A program made the translations under genes and the position numbers. The notes under the pieces are model-generated. The model was not told where the DNA came from, searched no databases, and was given only the letters and a program-made list of their open reading frames with translations. From the NCBI RefSeq assembly GCF_004214935.1, contig NZ_SFCC01000013.1, forward strand, positions 1 to 64,000: a stretch of 64,000 nucleotides of DNA. Reading direction: 5' to 3'. This document shows positions 17,837 to 26,803 of this stretch, piece by piece (position 1 is the first letter of the stretch; every line of letters begins with the position of its first letter). Source of the DNA: Amycolatopsis suaedae (lineage in GTDB: Bacteria; Actinomycetota; Actinomycetes; Mycobacteriales; Pseudonocardiaceae).

Positions 17837-18814
17837 ATGACGGTGCTGGTGACCGGCGGCGCCGGGTACATCGGTGCACACGTCACCGTGGAACTGGCCG
17901 CCGCGGGCCGGCGGGTGGTCGTCGTCGACGACCTGTCCACCGGCTCGTCCACCCGGGTACCCGACGGGGTGCCGCTGGTGCGGGCCGACGTGCGCGACAC
18001 GGCGGCGCTGCGGTCGGTCATCACCCGCCACGGCGTGTCCGGCATCGTGCACCTCGCCGCCCGCAAGGACGTGGCGGAATCGACCGCGTACCCGCTGCGG
18101 TACTACGCGGGCAACGTCAACGGGGACCGCTCGGTGCTGACCGCGGCCATCGACGCCCGTGTGGGCTATGTCGTCTACTCCTCCAGCGCCGCGGTCTACG
18201 GCGCGGCCGCGCACCGGCCGGTCACCGAGGCGGCACCGACGGAACCGGCGAACGCGTACGGCCGCACGAAACTCGTCGGCGAGTGGATGCTCGCCGACGC
18301 CGCCGCGGCGGGTGGTCCGCGGTTCGTGGCGTTGCGGTACTTCAACGTCGCCGGTGCCGGGCGGGCCTGGCTCGGTGATCCCGGCCGGGTCAACCTGCTG
18401 CAACGGCTCCTGCACGCCGCCGCAGGCGGTGGACGGGCGACGGTGTACGGCGGCGACCACGACACCCGGGACGGCAGTTGCGAGCGAGACTACGTCCACG
18501 TCGCCGATGTCGCGGGGGCACACGCGCGAGCCGTCGAGGCACTCGCCGCAGGCGAGGTGACCGGGGAGGTGCTCAACGTCGGCAGGGGCACCGGGACGAC
18601 CGTGCTGGAGATGGTGCGCGCGGTGCGTGCGCTGACCGGGTGCGCGCTGCCTGCCGACATCGTCGGCCGCAGGCTCGGCGACCCGGCGAGCGTGGTCGCG
18701 TCCGCCGACCTGATCGCCGGGCGCCTGGGCTGGACGGCGCGCTTCGGCCTGGACGACATCGTGTCGTCGGCCTGGGCGGCCCTGCCGCGGGCCGGGGCGG
18801 CCGAAGCCGCCTGA
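17837..18814 (+). CDS. NAD-dependent epimerase, UDP-glucose 4-epimerase (GalE)-like
   Basis: 325-residue extended SDR. The N-terminus MTVLVTGGAGYIGAHV is the NAD-binding motif; SSSAAVYG holds the catalytic Ser, AYGRTKL the Tyr-Lys pair, and ALRYFNVAGA and ERDYVHVADV are GalE-type signatures. It interconverts UDP-sugars at C4. It starts 2 nt after the tyrA-like gene, so is cotranscribed with it. It could provide sugars to the membrane glycosyltransferases nearby. Confidence 0.88.
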   Translation: MTVLVTGGAGYIGAHVTVELAAAGRRVVVVDDLSTGSSTRVPDGVPLVRADVRDTAALRSVITRHGVSGIVHLAARKDVAESTAYPLRYYAGNVNGDRSVLTAAIDARVGYVVYSSSAAVYGAAAHRPVTEAAPTEPANAYGRTKLVGEWMLADAAAAGGPRFVALRYFNVAGAGRAWLGDPGRVNLLQRLLHAAAGGGRATVYGGDHDTRDGSCERDYVHVADVAGAHARAVEALAAGEVTGEVLNVGRGTGTTVLEMVRAVRALTGCALPADIVGRRLGDPASVVASADLIAGRLGWTARFGLDDIVSSAWAALPRAGAAEAA

Positions 18815-18907
18815 GCGGCCGGGAACACAGCAACACAGCGGATGCCGTGGCGGCCGCGCGGAACTGACGATGACTTCGAACCCGTGCGACCTTTGGAGGG
18901 ATCCGTT

Positions 18908-19633
18908 GTGACGTTGTCTACCGGGGAGCCCACACGCGCCCGCCCCGAACCCCGGGACCGCGGCACCACCGGGCGCCGCCGCGCCCGGTGGCTGGCGGTC
19001 CTCACCGTCGTCGTCGTGGCCTGGCTGGCCGCCTTCGTGGTGCCCGCCTACGTGACGTTCGACCCGGCGCAGGCCAGAATCGGCCTGACCGACGACTTTC
19101 CACTGCACTACCCCGTGCTGATCGTGCACATCGCCACCGGGATGATCGCCATGGTCACCGGCTGCGTGCAGCTGTCGGCGCGGGTACGCCGCCGGTATCC
19201 GGTGGCGCACCGGATCACCGGCCGCGTCTACGCCTACGCGATCCTGTTCGGCATCCTGTCCGTCGTCGTGCTGATCGTGCTGCGGGCGAGGGAGACCACC
19301 GAGTTCCTCGGCGCCGCGACCGGCGTCGGCAACTCGGTGTGGGCGGTGCTGTGGTTCGGCACCACCCTGGCCGGCGTGCGGTTCGCCCGGCAGCGGCGAT
19401 GGGCCGAGCACCGCAAGATGATGATCTACAGTGTGGCGCTCACGCTGGCGATCATGTGGAGCCGGATCCTGTTCATCGGCGCGCTGTCGATCCCGGACTT
19501 CAACCTGGCCTACTTCTTCGCCGCCGTCGCCTGGCTGCCGTGGATCAGCCACCTGCTGATCGCCCGCTGGTGGCTGAGCCGCACCAGCACGCGGCCGCTG
19601 GCCCTGCCCGCCTCGGTCACGCCGGCCCGCTGA
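18908..19633 (+). CDS. DUF2306 integral membrane protein
   Basis: 241 residues with about six hydrophobic helices, beginning WLAVLTVVVVAWLAAFVVPA. The motif VLIVHIATGMIAMVTG, then RVRRRYPVAHRITGRVYAY and EHRKMMIYS, with conserved His residues, matches DUF2306 membrane proteins; these may bind heme or metals, but their function is unknown. GTG 18908 is chosen because a strong TTGGAGGG site lies 8 nt upstream. Its stop codon is embedded in a 75-nt perfect palindrome. Confidence 0.75.
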   Translation: MTLSTGEPTRARPEPRDRGTTGRRRARWLAVLTVVVVAWLAAFVVPAYVTFDPAQARIGLTDDFPLHYPVLIVHIATGMIAMVTGCVQLSARVRRRYPVAHRITGRVYAYAILFGILSVVVLIVLRARETTEFLGAATGVGNSVWAVLWFGTTLAGVRFARQRRWAEHRKMMIYSVALTLAIMWSRILFIGALSIPDFNLAYFFAAVAWLPWISHLLIARWWLSRTSTRPLALPASVTPAR

Positions 19634-19705
19634 GCGGCCCGTGACGGCGAAAGGCCCCTTCGTCCCGGCGGGACGAAGGGGCCTTTCGCCGTCACGGGCC
19701 GCTCA
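19631..19705. terminator. 75-nt perfect palindrome acting as a bidirectional terminator and containing both stop codons
   Basis: Arms 19631-19667 and 19669-19705 are exactly complementary around G19668 (37 bp). The left edge begins with the TGA of the DUF2306 gene, and the right edge ends with the TCA that is the stop of the convergent ABC permease. The core AAAGGCCCCTTCGTCCC resembles actinomycete intergenic terminators. The symmetry is far longer than a terminator needs. Confidence 0.85.
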
Positions 19706-20512
19706 GATGCGCTTCTTGAAGGCGCGCACAGCCAGCGGGGCGAACACCGCGAGGATGCCGAGACCCCACACCACCGACCACAGCAGCGGCGCGGCGACGT
19801 TGCCGCCGACCATCATGCCGCGGCAGGCGTCGGCGAGGATGGACACCGGGTTGACGTCGACGAAAGCCTGCAGCCATCCGGGCATGGTGTCGGTCGGGAC
19901 GAACACGTTGCTGACGAACGTGAGCGGGAAGACCAGGCTGAAGCCGAACATCTGCACCGACTCCGGGTCCTTCGCCGTGACACCCACCAGCACGGCCACC
20001 CAGGAGAACGCGAGCGCGAAGCCCAGCAGCAGCAGTACGGCGCCGAGCAGGCCGAGCACACTCGTGCCGATCCGGAAGCCGAAGATCGTGCCGACGACGA
20101 GAACGACCATGATCGACCACAGCTGCTTGACCTGGTCGGCGGCGATCCGGCCGGCGAGCGGTGCCCAGCGGGCGATCGGCAGCGAGCGCAGCCGGTCGTA
20201 GACACCCCGGGTGATGTCGGTGTTGAGCCCCTGGCCGACGTACATGGTCACGAACAGCATGTGCATGACCAGACCACCGGGCAGCATGAACTTCAGGTAC
20301 TCGGTGGCGTCACCGGCGATCGCGCCACCGAAGACGTAGGTGAACAGCAGCGTGAAGATCACCGGCTGGATGCTCATGTCGCTGAGCTCGGACGGGTTGT
20401 GCCTGACCTGCACGACCGTGCGCCAGGCCAGGGTCAGCGACTGCCTGATCCCGTTCAGCGGTGACACCCGGGGCGACAGGTCCAGGGGCCGCGGTGCGGT
20501 CGCGGTGGTCAC
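19703..20512 (-). CDS. ABC-2 type permease, DrrB-like daunorubicin-resistance family
   Basis: 269 residues with six predicted membrane helices: QPVIFTLLFTYVFGGAIAG, LPGGLVMHMLFVTMYVGQG, and so on. GVYDRLRSLPIARWAPLAGR is the cytoplasmic EAA-like loop that contacts the ATPase. It pairs with the ATP-binding protein encoded upstream (4-nt overlap) as a drug exporter of the DrrAB type. The position next to the ligase-P450 end of the PKS operon suggests export of that product; unproven. Confidence 0.9.
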   Translation of the reverse strand: MTTATAPRPLDLSPRVSPLNGIRQSLTLAWRTVVQVRHNPSELSDMSIQPVIFTLLFTYVFGGAIAGDATEYLKFMLPGGLVMHMLFVTMYVGQGLNTDITRGVYDRLRSLPIARWAPLAGRIAADQVKQLWSIMVVLVVGTIFGFRIGTSVLGLLGAVLLLLGFALAFSWVAVLVGVTAKDPESVQMFGFSLVFPLTFVSNVFVPTDTMPGWLQAFVDVNPVSILADACRGMMVGGNVAAPLLWSVVWGLGILAVFAPLAVRAFKKRI

Positions 20513-21564
20513 TTCGGCACCTCCTCGGTCTCGCCGTCCACAGTGGACTTCTCAGCGTCGTCCGTCCGGTGCCCGGTCAGCGAGAGGAACACCTCGTCGA
20601 GGCTGGAGTTGCGCAGGTTCAGCTCGGTGATGACCACGCCGGCCTGGTCCAGTTCGCGCACCGCCGCGGGAAGCACGGCCGGGTCGGTCACCGCCGCGGT
20701 GACCAGCTGGCCCGCCACCTCCGGGTCGGAGCCGGTGAGGCCGCGGACCACCGACACCACCGTGCCGACCTCGGCCTCGTCGGCGGGCCGGACCAGCAGC
20801 GTCTGGGCCCCGATCCTGGCCTTCAGCTCGTCGGGGGTGCCGTGGGCGATCACCTTGCCGTGGTCGATGACCGAGATCTCGTCGGCCAGCGCGTCGGCCT
20901 CCTCCAGGTACTGGGTGGTGAGCAGGATCGTGGTGCCGTCGGCGACGAGGCCGCGCAGGACGTCCCACAGGTCCAGCCGCGCACGGGGATCCAGTCCGGT
21001 GGTGGGCTCGTCGAGGAAGAGCAGCCGCGGCCGCCCGATGAGGCTCGCCGCCAGGTCCAGCCGCCTGCGCATACCGCCCGAGTAGGTCTTGGCCGCCCGG
21101 TCGGCGGCCTCCTCCAGCCGGAAATCGGCCAGCAGTTCCTTGGCCCTGGCCTTGGCGCCCGCCCTGGACAGGCCGAGCAACCTGGCCACCAGCACCAGGT
21201 TCTCGGTGCCGGTGAGTTTCTCGTCGACCGCCGCGTACTGCCCGGTGAGGCCGATCAGCTGACGCACCTGGTGCGACTGCCGCACGACGTCGTACCCGCC
21301 GACAGTGGCGTGCCCGCTGTCCGGGTGCATGAGCGTGGCCAGGATGCGCACGGCCGTCGTCTTGCCCGCGCCGTTGGGCCCGAGCAGTCCCAGCACGGAC
21401 CCCGAACGCACAGCGAGGTCGACGCCGTCCAGTGCGGTGGTGTCGCCGAAGCGTTTGACGAGTCCCTCGGCCAGGATCGCATGGTCGGCCGAGGTTGACG
21501 GTGTTGGCGGTGGGCCCTCGGCGGCAGGCACCGCCCCCGCCTCCGAGTCGAGGTGCAACGTCAT
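20509..21564 (-). CDS. ABC transporter ATP-binding protein, DrrA-like
   Basis: 351 residues. Walker A is GPNGAGKTT, the signature is YSGGMRRRLDLAASL, Walker B is LLFLDEPTTGLDP, and the H-loop region is LLTTQYLEEADALAD. The C-terminal 100 residues with NSSLDEVFLSLTGH are the DrrA extension. It energises the coupled permease to expel a hydrophobic natural product. It lies on the same strand as the PKS operon but 134 nt beyond its last gene, so it may have its own promoter in 21565-21698. Confidence 0.9.
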   Translation of the reverse strand: MTLHLDSEAGAVPAAEGPPPTPSTSADHAILAEGLVKRFGDTTALDGVDLAVRSGSVLGLLGPNGAGKTTAVRILATLMHPDSGHATVGGYDVVRQSHQVRQLIGLTGQYAAVDEKLTGTENLVLVARLLGLSRAGAKARAKELLADFRLEEAADRAAKTYSGGMRRRLDLAASLIGRPRLLFLDEPTTGLDPRARLDLWDVLRGLVADGTTILLTTQYLEEADALADEISVIDHGKVIAHGTPDELKARIGAQTLLVRPADEAEVGTVVSVVRGLTGSDPEVAGQLVTAAVTDPAVLPAAVRELDQAGVVITELNLRNSSLDEVFLSLTGHRTDDAEKSTVDGETEEVPK

Positions 21565-21698
21565 GACACAGACCTTCCTGTCGCCAGTGGAAATCCGGCG
21601 GCGAATACACGAGTACGAGCTACATCATGGGTTCGCACCGCTTCGGGCAGTAGTGAGCGGATAACCGAAACGATGTGCATTTCTCATATCGGGCGAAC

Positions 21699-24452
21699 TC
21701 ACCCAATACGGGCGGGCATCGTCTTGGCGCCGTTGACGAAGTTCGACTGCAGCCGCGTCACCGGACCGGTCAGCCGCAGCGCGGGCAGGTGCGGCCGCAG
21801 CGTGGTCAGCAGCGTCACCACCTCCAGCCGCGCCAGGTGGGCACCGAGGCAGAAGTGCGGGCCGATGCCGAACGCCAGGTGCGGGTTGGGGGTGCGGCCG
21901 AGGTCGAGCCGGTCCGCGCCGGCGAACACCGTGGCGTCCCGGTTGGCCGAGGTGTAGTACAGGACCACCTTGTCGCCGGCGGCGACCGGCTGCCCGGCGA
22001 TCTCGGTGTCGACGGTCGCGGTGCGGCGGAACATCATGATCGGCGTGACCCAGCGCAGCAGTTCCTCTGCCGCGGTGGCGACGCCGACCTCGCCGGACAC
22101 CAGCCGGTCCCGCTCACCGGGATGGGCCGCCAGCGCCTGCACCGCACCGGAGATCAGGTGCCGCGTGGTCTCGTTGCCCGCGACCACGAGCAGCAGCCAC
22201 AGGCTGCAGAACTCCCGGTCCGACAGGCGCCTGCCGTCCAGCTCCACGGTGGCCAGCCTGCTCATCAGGTCGCCGCCGGGCTCCTCCTGACGGGTCAGCC
22301 GCAGGCTCAGCGCGTACTGGAACGCCTCACCGAAGGCGCGGTTGTACGCCTCGACGTCACCGCCGCCGAACTCCGGGTCGTCGAAGCCGACCAGCGCGTT
22401 GCTCCAGCGGTAGAGCAGGTGCCGGTCCGACGGCGGCATGCCCAGCAGGTCGCACAGCACCAGCAGCGGCAGCTCGGCGGCCAGGTCGCTCACCACGTCG
22501 AACTCGCCCGCGGCGACCACCCGGCCGACCAGTGCCCGCGCGTGCGCCTCGACGCTGGCGGCCAGGCCCCGCACCGCCTTCGGGGTGAACACGGCGGCGA
22601 CCAGCCGCCGGATCCGGACGTGGTCGGGGGCGTCCATGTTCACCAGCAGCTGCCGCATCAGGGCCAGATCGGCCCGGGACCGCGGGTCGCGCAGGAACGC
22701 GCCGTTGGCGGCCGAGGAGAACTCCCCGGTCCGGCGCGACACCGACACGACGGCGTCGTGGGTGGTCACCGCCCAGTACCCGCTGCCGCGCTCGGCGGTC
22801 CGGCCCGCGCTGCTGTGCCGCACCAGCAGCGGCTCGTCCACCCAGGCGACCGGCTCGGTGGCCCGCCTGCGGGCGAACTCGGCGTGCGGCACGCCGTGCC
22901 GGAACGTGGCCGGGTCGGCGATGTCGGGCCGCGCGGCCGCCGCGAGCAGGTCCTTGCGCAGCTTGCCGGTTCCCTCCCTCGGCAGCGAGGCGACGACCTG
23001 GTAGGCGCGCGGTGTCTTGAACCCGGCCAGCGACCGGCGGCAGTGCGCGTCCAGCGACGCGGCCAGCTCGCCCGTGTCGTCGGCCTCGACGACGGCCACC
23101 ACCCGTTCGCCGAACTCGTCGTCGGGGGTGCCGACCACGGCGGCGTCCCGCACCGCGGGATGGGTCAGCAGCACGGCCTCCACCTCGGCCGGGTAGACGT
23201 TGACCCCGCCGGAGACGATCATGTCCTGCGCGCGGCCGGTCAGGTACAGGAACCCGTCGGCGTCGAGGTGGCCGACGTCGCCGAAGGTGAACGTGCCGGG
23301 CTCCAGGTGCGCGGACGCGGTCTTGTCCGGCGCGTTGTGGTAGCTGAACCCGGCACCCGTGCGCCTGCGCACGAAGACCCGCCCCGTCCGGCCGGGCGGC
23401 AGTGGCCGGCCGTCCTCGTCGACGACGACGATCTCGTTGGGCGGCACGGCTTTCCCGACGGTGCCGGGCCGGGCCAGCCAGTCGCCGGAGGTCGCCAGGG
23501 TGACCGCGCCGCCCTCGGTGGCGCCGTAGTACTCCAGCAGCACCGGCCCCCACCAGTCGATCATGCGGCGCTTGACCTCGGGCGGGCACGGGCCGCCGCC
23601 GTGCCACACCCGGCGCAGGCTGGCCCCGGAGAAGCCGGCCCTGGTGGCCTGGTCGAGCCGCAGCAGCCGGACGAACTGGGTCGGCACCAGGTGTGCCGCG
23701 GTGATCCGCTGCGCGTCGATGACCGCCAGCGTGGCCGCCGGGTCGAAATGCCCGCGGATCACCAGCCGGGAGCCGAGCAGCAGGCCGAGCAGGGAGAAGA
23801 ACAGTTGCGAGGAGTGGTACCAGGGCCCGTCCAGCAGGCACCGCTCCCCCGCCGGCACGTCCAGCACGGCGCGGGCGTAGCGGGTCAGCTTGGCCACCCG
23901 CCGGAACGGGGCGCCGACGACGAACAGCCCGTTCACCACGCCCTTGGGCGCGCCGGTGGTGCCGGAGGTGTAGAGCATGGTGGCGCCGCAGATCTGCGCC
24001 GCGGGCTCGGCCGGATCGGCGCGGGCCAGCAGCGGCTCGGCGGCGTCCAGGCCGGCGATCGCCTCGGTGCCGAGCACCAGCCGCACCGAGCAGGTGCCGG
24101 TGGACGCGGCCAGGCCCGCCGCCGCGGTGGCGGCGTAGGCGGGTTCGGTGACCAGCGCGCGGCTGGCCGAGTCGGTCAGGATGTAGGCGATCTCCGGCGC
24201 CGTCAGGTGCCAGTTCACCGGTACCAGCGTGATGCCGCGGTGCAGGCAGGCCAGCAGCAGCTCGAAGGTCTCCCGCCGGTTGCCCAGCACGCAGGCCAGC
24301 CGGTCGCCCTCACCCAGGCCGCGGGAGGCGAGCAGGTCGCCCCACCTGTTCACCCGCTCGCCCAGTTCCGCCCAGCTCAGCTCGCCCGCCTCGTCGGCGA
24401 TCGCCGTCTCCGCCTGCCCGGCGGCGATGTGCTCGTTCAGCAGTACCGGCAT
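21699..24452 (-). CDS. Acyl-CoA ligase-cytochrome P450 fusion protein
   Basis: 917 residues in one uninterrupted frame. Residues 1-505 are a fatty acyl-CoA ligase: phosphate loop YTSGTTGAPK (161-170), YYGATEGG (308-315), GDVGHLDADGFLYLTGR, and catalytic Lys497 in GTGK. Residues about 515-917 are a complete P450: VVAGNETTRH (757-765), EELLRW, and the heme loop FGIGPHFCLG with Cys868. The P450 half resembles the CYP125/CYP142 sterol and fatty-acyl hydroxylases. The fusion suggests activation and oxidation of the same acyl substrate. ATG 24452 has a GGGGGA site; it is 16 nt after the aldolase stop, last in the operon. Confidence 0.88.
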   Translation of the reverse strand: MPVLLNEHIAAGQAETAIADEAGELSWAELGERVNRWGDLLASRGLGEGDRLACVLGNRRETFELLLACLHRGITLVPVNWHLTAPEIAYILTDSASRALVTEPAYAATAAAGLAASTGTCSVRLVLGTEAIAGLDAAEPLLARADPAEPAAQICGATMLYTSGTTGAPKGVVNGLFVVGAPFRRVAKLTRYARAVLDVPAGERCLLDGPWYHSSQLFFSLLGLLLGSRLVIRGHFDPAATLAVIDAQRITAAHLVPTQFVRLLRLDQATRAGFSGASLRRVWHGGGPCPPEVKRRMIDWWGPVLLEYYGATEGGAVTLATSGDWLARPGTVGKAVPPNEIVVVDEDGRPLPPGRTGRVFVRRRTGAGFSYHNAPDKTASAHLEPGTFTFGDVGHLDADGFLYLTGRAQDMIVSGGVNVYPAEVEAVLLTHPAVRDAAVVGTPDDEFGERVVAVVEADDTGELAASLDAHCRRSLAGFKTPRAYQVVASLPREGTGKLRKDLLAAAARPDIADPATFRHGVPHAEFARRRATEPVAWVDEPLLVRHSSAGRTAERGSGYWAVTTHDAVVSVSRRTGEFSSAANGAFLRDPRSRADLALMRQLLVNMDAPDHVRIRRLVAAVFTPKAVRGLAASVEAHARALVGRVVAAGEFDVVSDLAAELPLLVLCDLLGMPPSDRHLLYRWSNALVGFDDPEFGGGDVEAYNRAFGEAFQYALSLRLTRQEEPGGDLMSRLATVELDGRRLSDREFCSLWLLLVVAGNETTRHLISGAVQALAAHPGERDRLVSGEVGVATAAEELLRWVTPIMMFRRTATVDTEIAGQPVAAGDKVVLYYTSANRDATVFAGADRLDLGRTPNPHLAFGIGPHFCLGAHLARLEVVTLLTTLRPHLPALRLTGPVTRLQSNFVNGAKTMPARIG

Positions 24453-24468
24453 GGTTGTCCCCCGGGTC

Positions 24469-25212
24469 TCAGTCGAGCAGGTCCGGCTCGGCACGGACGA
24501 TGTCGGCGTAGAGCGGCCGGAAGTTCAGCCTGCCCATCTCCGGTGTGCCCATGGTCCGCGCGGTGGCCTCGGCGGCCTCCGGCGCGACGGGAACCGGGGT
24601 GCCCGCGGCCTGGGCGAGCAACTGCACGCGGCAGGAGCTGTCCATGGTGATGAACCACCAGGCCGCCTCCTGCACCGATCCGCCGACGGTGAGCAGCCCG
24701 TGGTTGCGCAGGATCACCGCCTTGCCGGTGCCCAGCCGCTCGGCGATCCGCCTGCCCTCCTCGGATTCCAGCACGACCCCGTCGAACCCGTCGAACACCG
24801 CGTGGTCGCCGTGGAAGGCGCAGGCGTCCTGGGTGATCGGGGCCAGCGGCACGCCGAGCGTCGCGAACGCCCTGCCGTAGGTGGAGTGCGCGTGCGCGAC
24901 GGCCACCACGTCCGGGCGGGCGTGGTGGATCTGCGAGTGGATGGCGAACCCCGCCGGGTTGACCCGGCCGTCACCCTCGACGACCGTGCCGTCGGCGTCG
25001 ACCAGCAGCAGGTCGCTGGCCCTGATGTGTCCGAAGTGGACAGCGAAGGGGTTGATCCAGAACCGGTCGGGGTCACCGGGGTCGCGGGCGGTGATGTGGC
25101 CGCCCGCGCCCTCGTCGAAGCCGTACCGGGCGAACAGGCGCAGCGCGGCCGCCAGCCGCTGCCTGCGGTACACCCGCTCCTGGGCGACCGGGTGGCTCAG
25201 CGTGCCGGTCAT
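24469..25212 (-). CDS. Class II aldolase/adducin family protein
   Basis: 247 residues. The N-terminal helical region (LAAALRLFARYGFDEGAGGHIT) leads to the zinc-site histidines in VAVAHAHSTYGRAF and the later ILRNHGLLTVGG. Members are fuculose- or ribulose-phosphate aldolases, epimerases or decarboxylase-like enzymes acting on small oxygenated substrates; here the phosphate-binding details are not clear. It overlaps the DsbA-like gene by 4 nt and so belongs to the PKS operon, where it might catalyse a retro-aldol or aldol step on the chain; speculative. Confidence 0.83.
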   Translation of the reverse strand: MTGTLSHPVAQERVYRRQRLAAALRLFARYGFDEGAGGHITARDPGDPDRFWINPFAVHFGHIRASDLLLVDADGTVVEGDGRVNPAGFAIHSQIHHARPDVVAVAHAHSTYGRAFATLGVPLAPITQDACAFHGDHAVFDGFDGVVLESEEGRRIAERLGTGKAVILRNHGLLTVGGSVQEAAWWFITMDSSCRVQLLAQAAGTPVPVAPEAAEATARTMGTPEMGRLNFRPLYADIVRAEPDLLD

Positions 25213-25907
25213 CCGCAGCCCCCCGGCGCGTCGATGTCGAAGGCCACCGTCCGGGTGGTGGTTGCCAGCGCCGGTACCGGGCCGGGTTCGGGCCGGTCCG
25301 GCCGCCACACGTCGAGGAAGGCGTCCAGCCGGTCGTAGCCCCAGAACCGGTGCCTGCCCCACTTCAGGTACGGGATGCCGAAGATGTCGTCGAGGTAGGC
25401 CTGGTACAGGCACTCGACGCCCTCCTCGCGGATGTCCGGGTCGTCGGCCGCGGTGACGGCCAGATCGGGGTCGACACCGGCCTGCTCCGCGGCGGCACGC
25501 ACCACCTCCGGCACGCAGATGTCCTCGCCGCGGCCCCACCGCGCCTCGGTGAGTGCGTCGTAGAACTGCCAGGCCCTGCCCTCCCGGCGGGCCCGCAGCC
25601 AGGCCAGGTGCGGCAGCTCCCACCACGGGTCGACGTCGACCGGCCAGGCCATCCTCAGCCCGTGCCGCTGGGCGACCCGCTTGGTGTCGGACAGCATGTA
25701 CAGGTGCTTGGCGCGGCTCATCTGCACGTAGTGGAACTCGCCGCCCCGCGCGGTCAGCGCCGCGTCGGTCCTGTCGTCGGGGTCCCAGTACGGCAGGCAC
25801 TCGATCTCGTCGAGTGCCCCGGGGACCCGGTGCCGCAGTGCGGTGACGGCGAGCCAGCTGTACGGGCTGCGCAGCGAGAAGTACAGCCGGGGTGGCCGCC
25901 GCGTCAT
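25209..25907 (-). CDS. DsbA-family/2-hydroxychromene-2-carboxylate isomerase-like protein
   Basis: 232 residues with a thioredoxin fold and helical insertion. The N-terminal LYFSLRSPYSWLAVTAL is the HCCA-isomerase (GST kappa) active-site region with Ser in the SPYS motif where DsbA has CxxC. Near the end, IFGIPYLKWGRHRFWGYDRL is the conserved cis-Pro and C-terminal region. Related enzymes perform thiol-dependent cis-trans isomerisation. In a polyene-forming type II system it could set double-bond geometry. Both ends overlap neighbours by 4 nt. Confidence 0.8.
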   Translation of the reverse strand: MTRRPPRLYFSLRSPYSWLAVTALRHRVPGALDEIECLPYWDPDDRTDAALTARGGEFHYVQMSRAKHLYMLSDTKRVAQRHGLRMAWPVDVDPWWELPHLAWLRARREGRAWQFYDALTEARWGRGEDICVPEVVRAAAEQAGVDPDLAVTAADDPDIREEGVECLYQAYLDDIFGIPYLKWGRHRFWGYDRLDAFLDVWRPDRPEPGPVPALATTTRTVAFDIDAPGGCG

Positions 25908-26803
25908 GACGCCTCCCCGGTCAGTGCCCGGACGACCTCGTCGTCGAGCTGTGCCATCCCGCCCGCGCCCGGGCCTGCGGCGATGGCGTAGCCGTGCAGG
26001 ATCCGCGCGGTGGCCACCGGGACCAGCTCGTCGCCGCGCCGGACGTAGCAGTCCATCCGGCCGTCGAACAGCGTGCCGCGCAGGATGTCGGTGACGGTGA
26101 AGAAGGTGTGCACGGTCTCCTCCATCCGGGCCGCGGCCAGCAGCCGTACCCGCGCCCGGGACACCACCGGTATCCAGGACCGCTCGGCGAGCATCCGGCC
26201 CACCGAGATGCCGCGGTCGGCGAGGAACCGGTCGACGACCTCCTCCAGCGCCCGCACGAATCCGGAGTGCTGCACGCGGTCGGAGTAGTGGCAGTAGAAG
26301 TACGGCGCCCGCCAGGACCACAGGAACGTGCCGGGCCCGGCGGTGAGCGCCGAGACGGGCAGCGCCTCGCCGCCGCCGGGCAGGTCCGGGACCTCCAGTC
26401 CGGCCACGGCCGCCGGGGCGGGCCGGTGGGCGTCGGCGGCGCGTTCCCTGACCAGCGCGACGGTGAGCTTGCCGCGCAGCACGGTGACCTCGGTGCCGTC
26501 GCGGGTCACCGACAGCCGCACCGACAACCGGTCGCCGCGCACCCGCGCGACCTCGGCGCGGACCTCGTCGCCGAGTTCGAGCACGGCGGGCAGCTGCACC
26601 GCGAAGTCGGTGATCTCCAGGCCGAGCCCGTGGTGCAGGTACAGCTCGCGGGCGGGTGTGCCCTGGTCGGCCAGCCACCTCAGCACCGCCTGCTCGGCGA
26701 GGTACATGAAGTGCTTGAAACCGATCCAGGTGCGGATGTTGGCGCCCTCGAACGCGGGGCTGCCGTGCACCACCGTCGGTGCGGGACTGACTGTCGCGGT
26801 CAC
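25904..26803 (-). CDS. Double-hotdog acyl-thioesterase-like protein
   Basis: 299 residues made of two 4HBT-like hotdog halves. First half: WIGFKHFMYLAEQAVLRWL, then LYLHHGLGLEITDFAVQLP. Second half: FYCHYSDRVQHSGFVRALEE, which resembles the YxDTDxxGHV active-site loop, then VHTFFTVTDILRGTLFDGRMD. It probably hydrolyses or transfers an acyl thioester in the PKS pathway. Coupled to genes on both sides (4-nt overlaps). Start ATG 26803. Confidence 0.7.
   Translation of the reverse strand: MTATVSPAPTVVHGSPAFEGANIRTWIGFKHFMYLAEQAVLRWLADQGTPARELYLHHGLGLEITDFAVQLPAVLELGDEVRAEVARVRGDRLSVRLSVTRDGTEVTVLRGKLTVALVRERAADAHRPAPAAVAGLEVPDLPGGGEALPVSALTAGPGTFLWSWRAPYFYCHYSDRVQHSGFVRALEEVVDRFLADRGISVGRMLAERSWIPVVSRARVRLLAAARMEETVHTFFTVTDILRGTLFDGRMDCYVRRGDELVPVATARILHGYAIAAGPGAGGMAQLDDEVVRALTGEAS

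Noticed and set aside
21675..24650. 991-codon open frame on the plus strand
   Set aside because: Opposite strand of the ligase-P450 gene; the translation is rich in Gly, Arg, Gln and His with no domain, while the minus strand encodes two complete enzymes.
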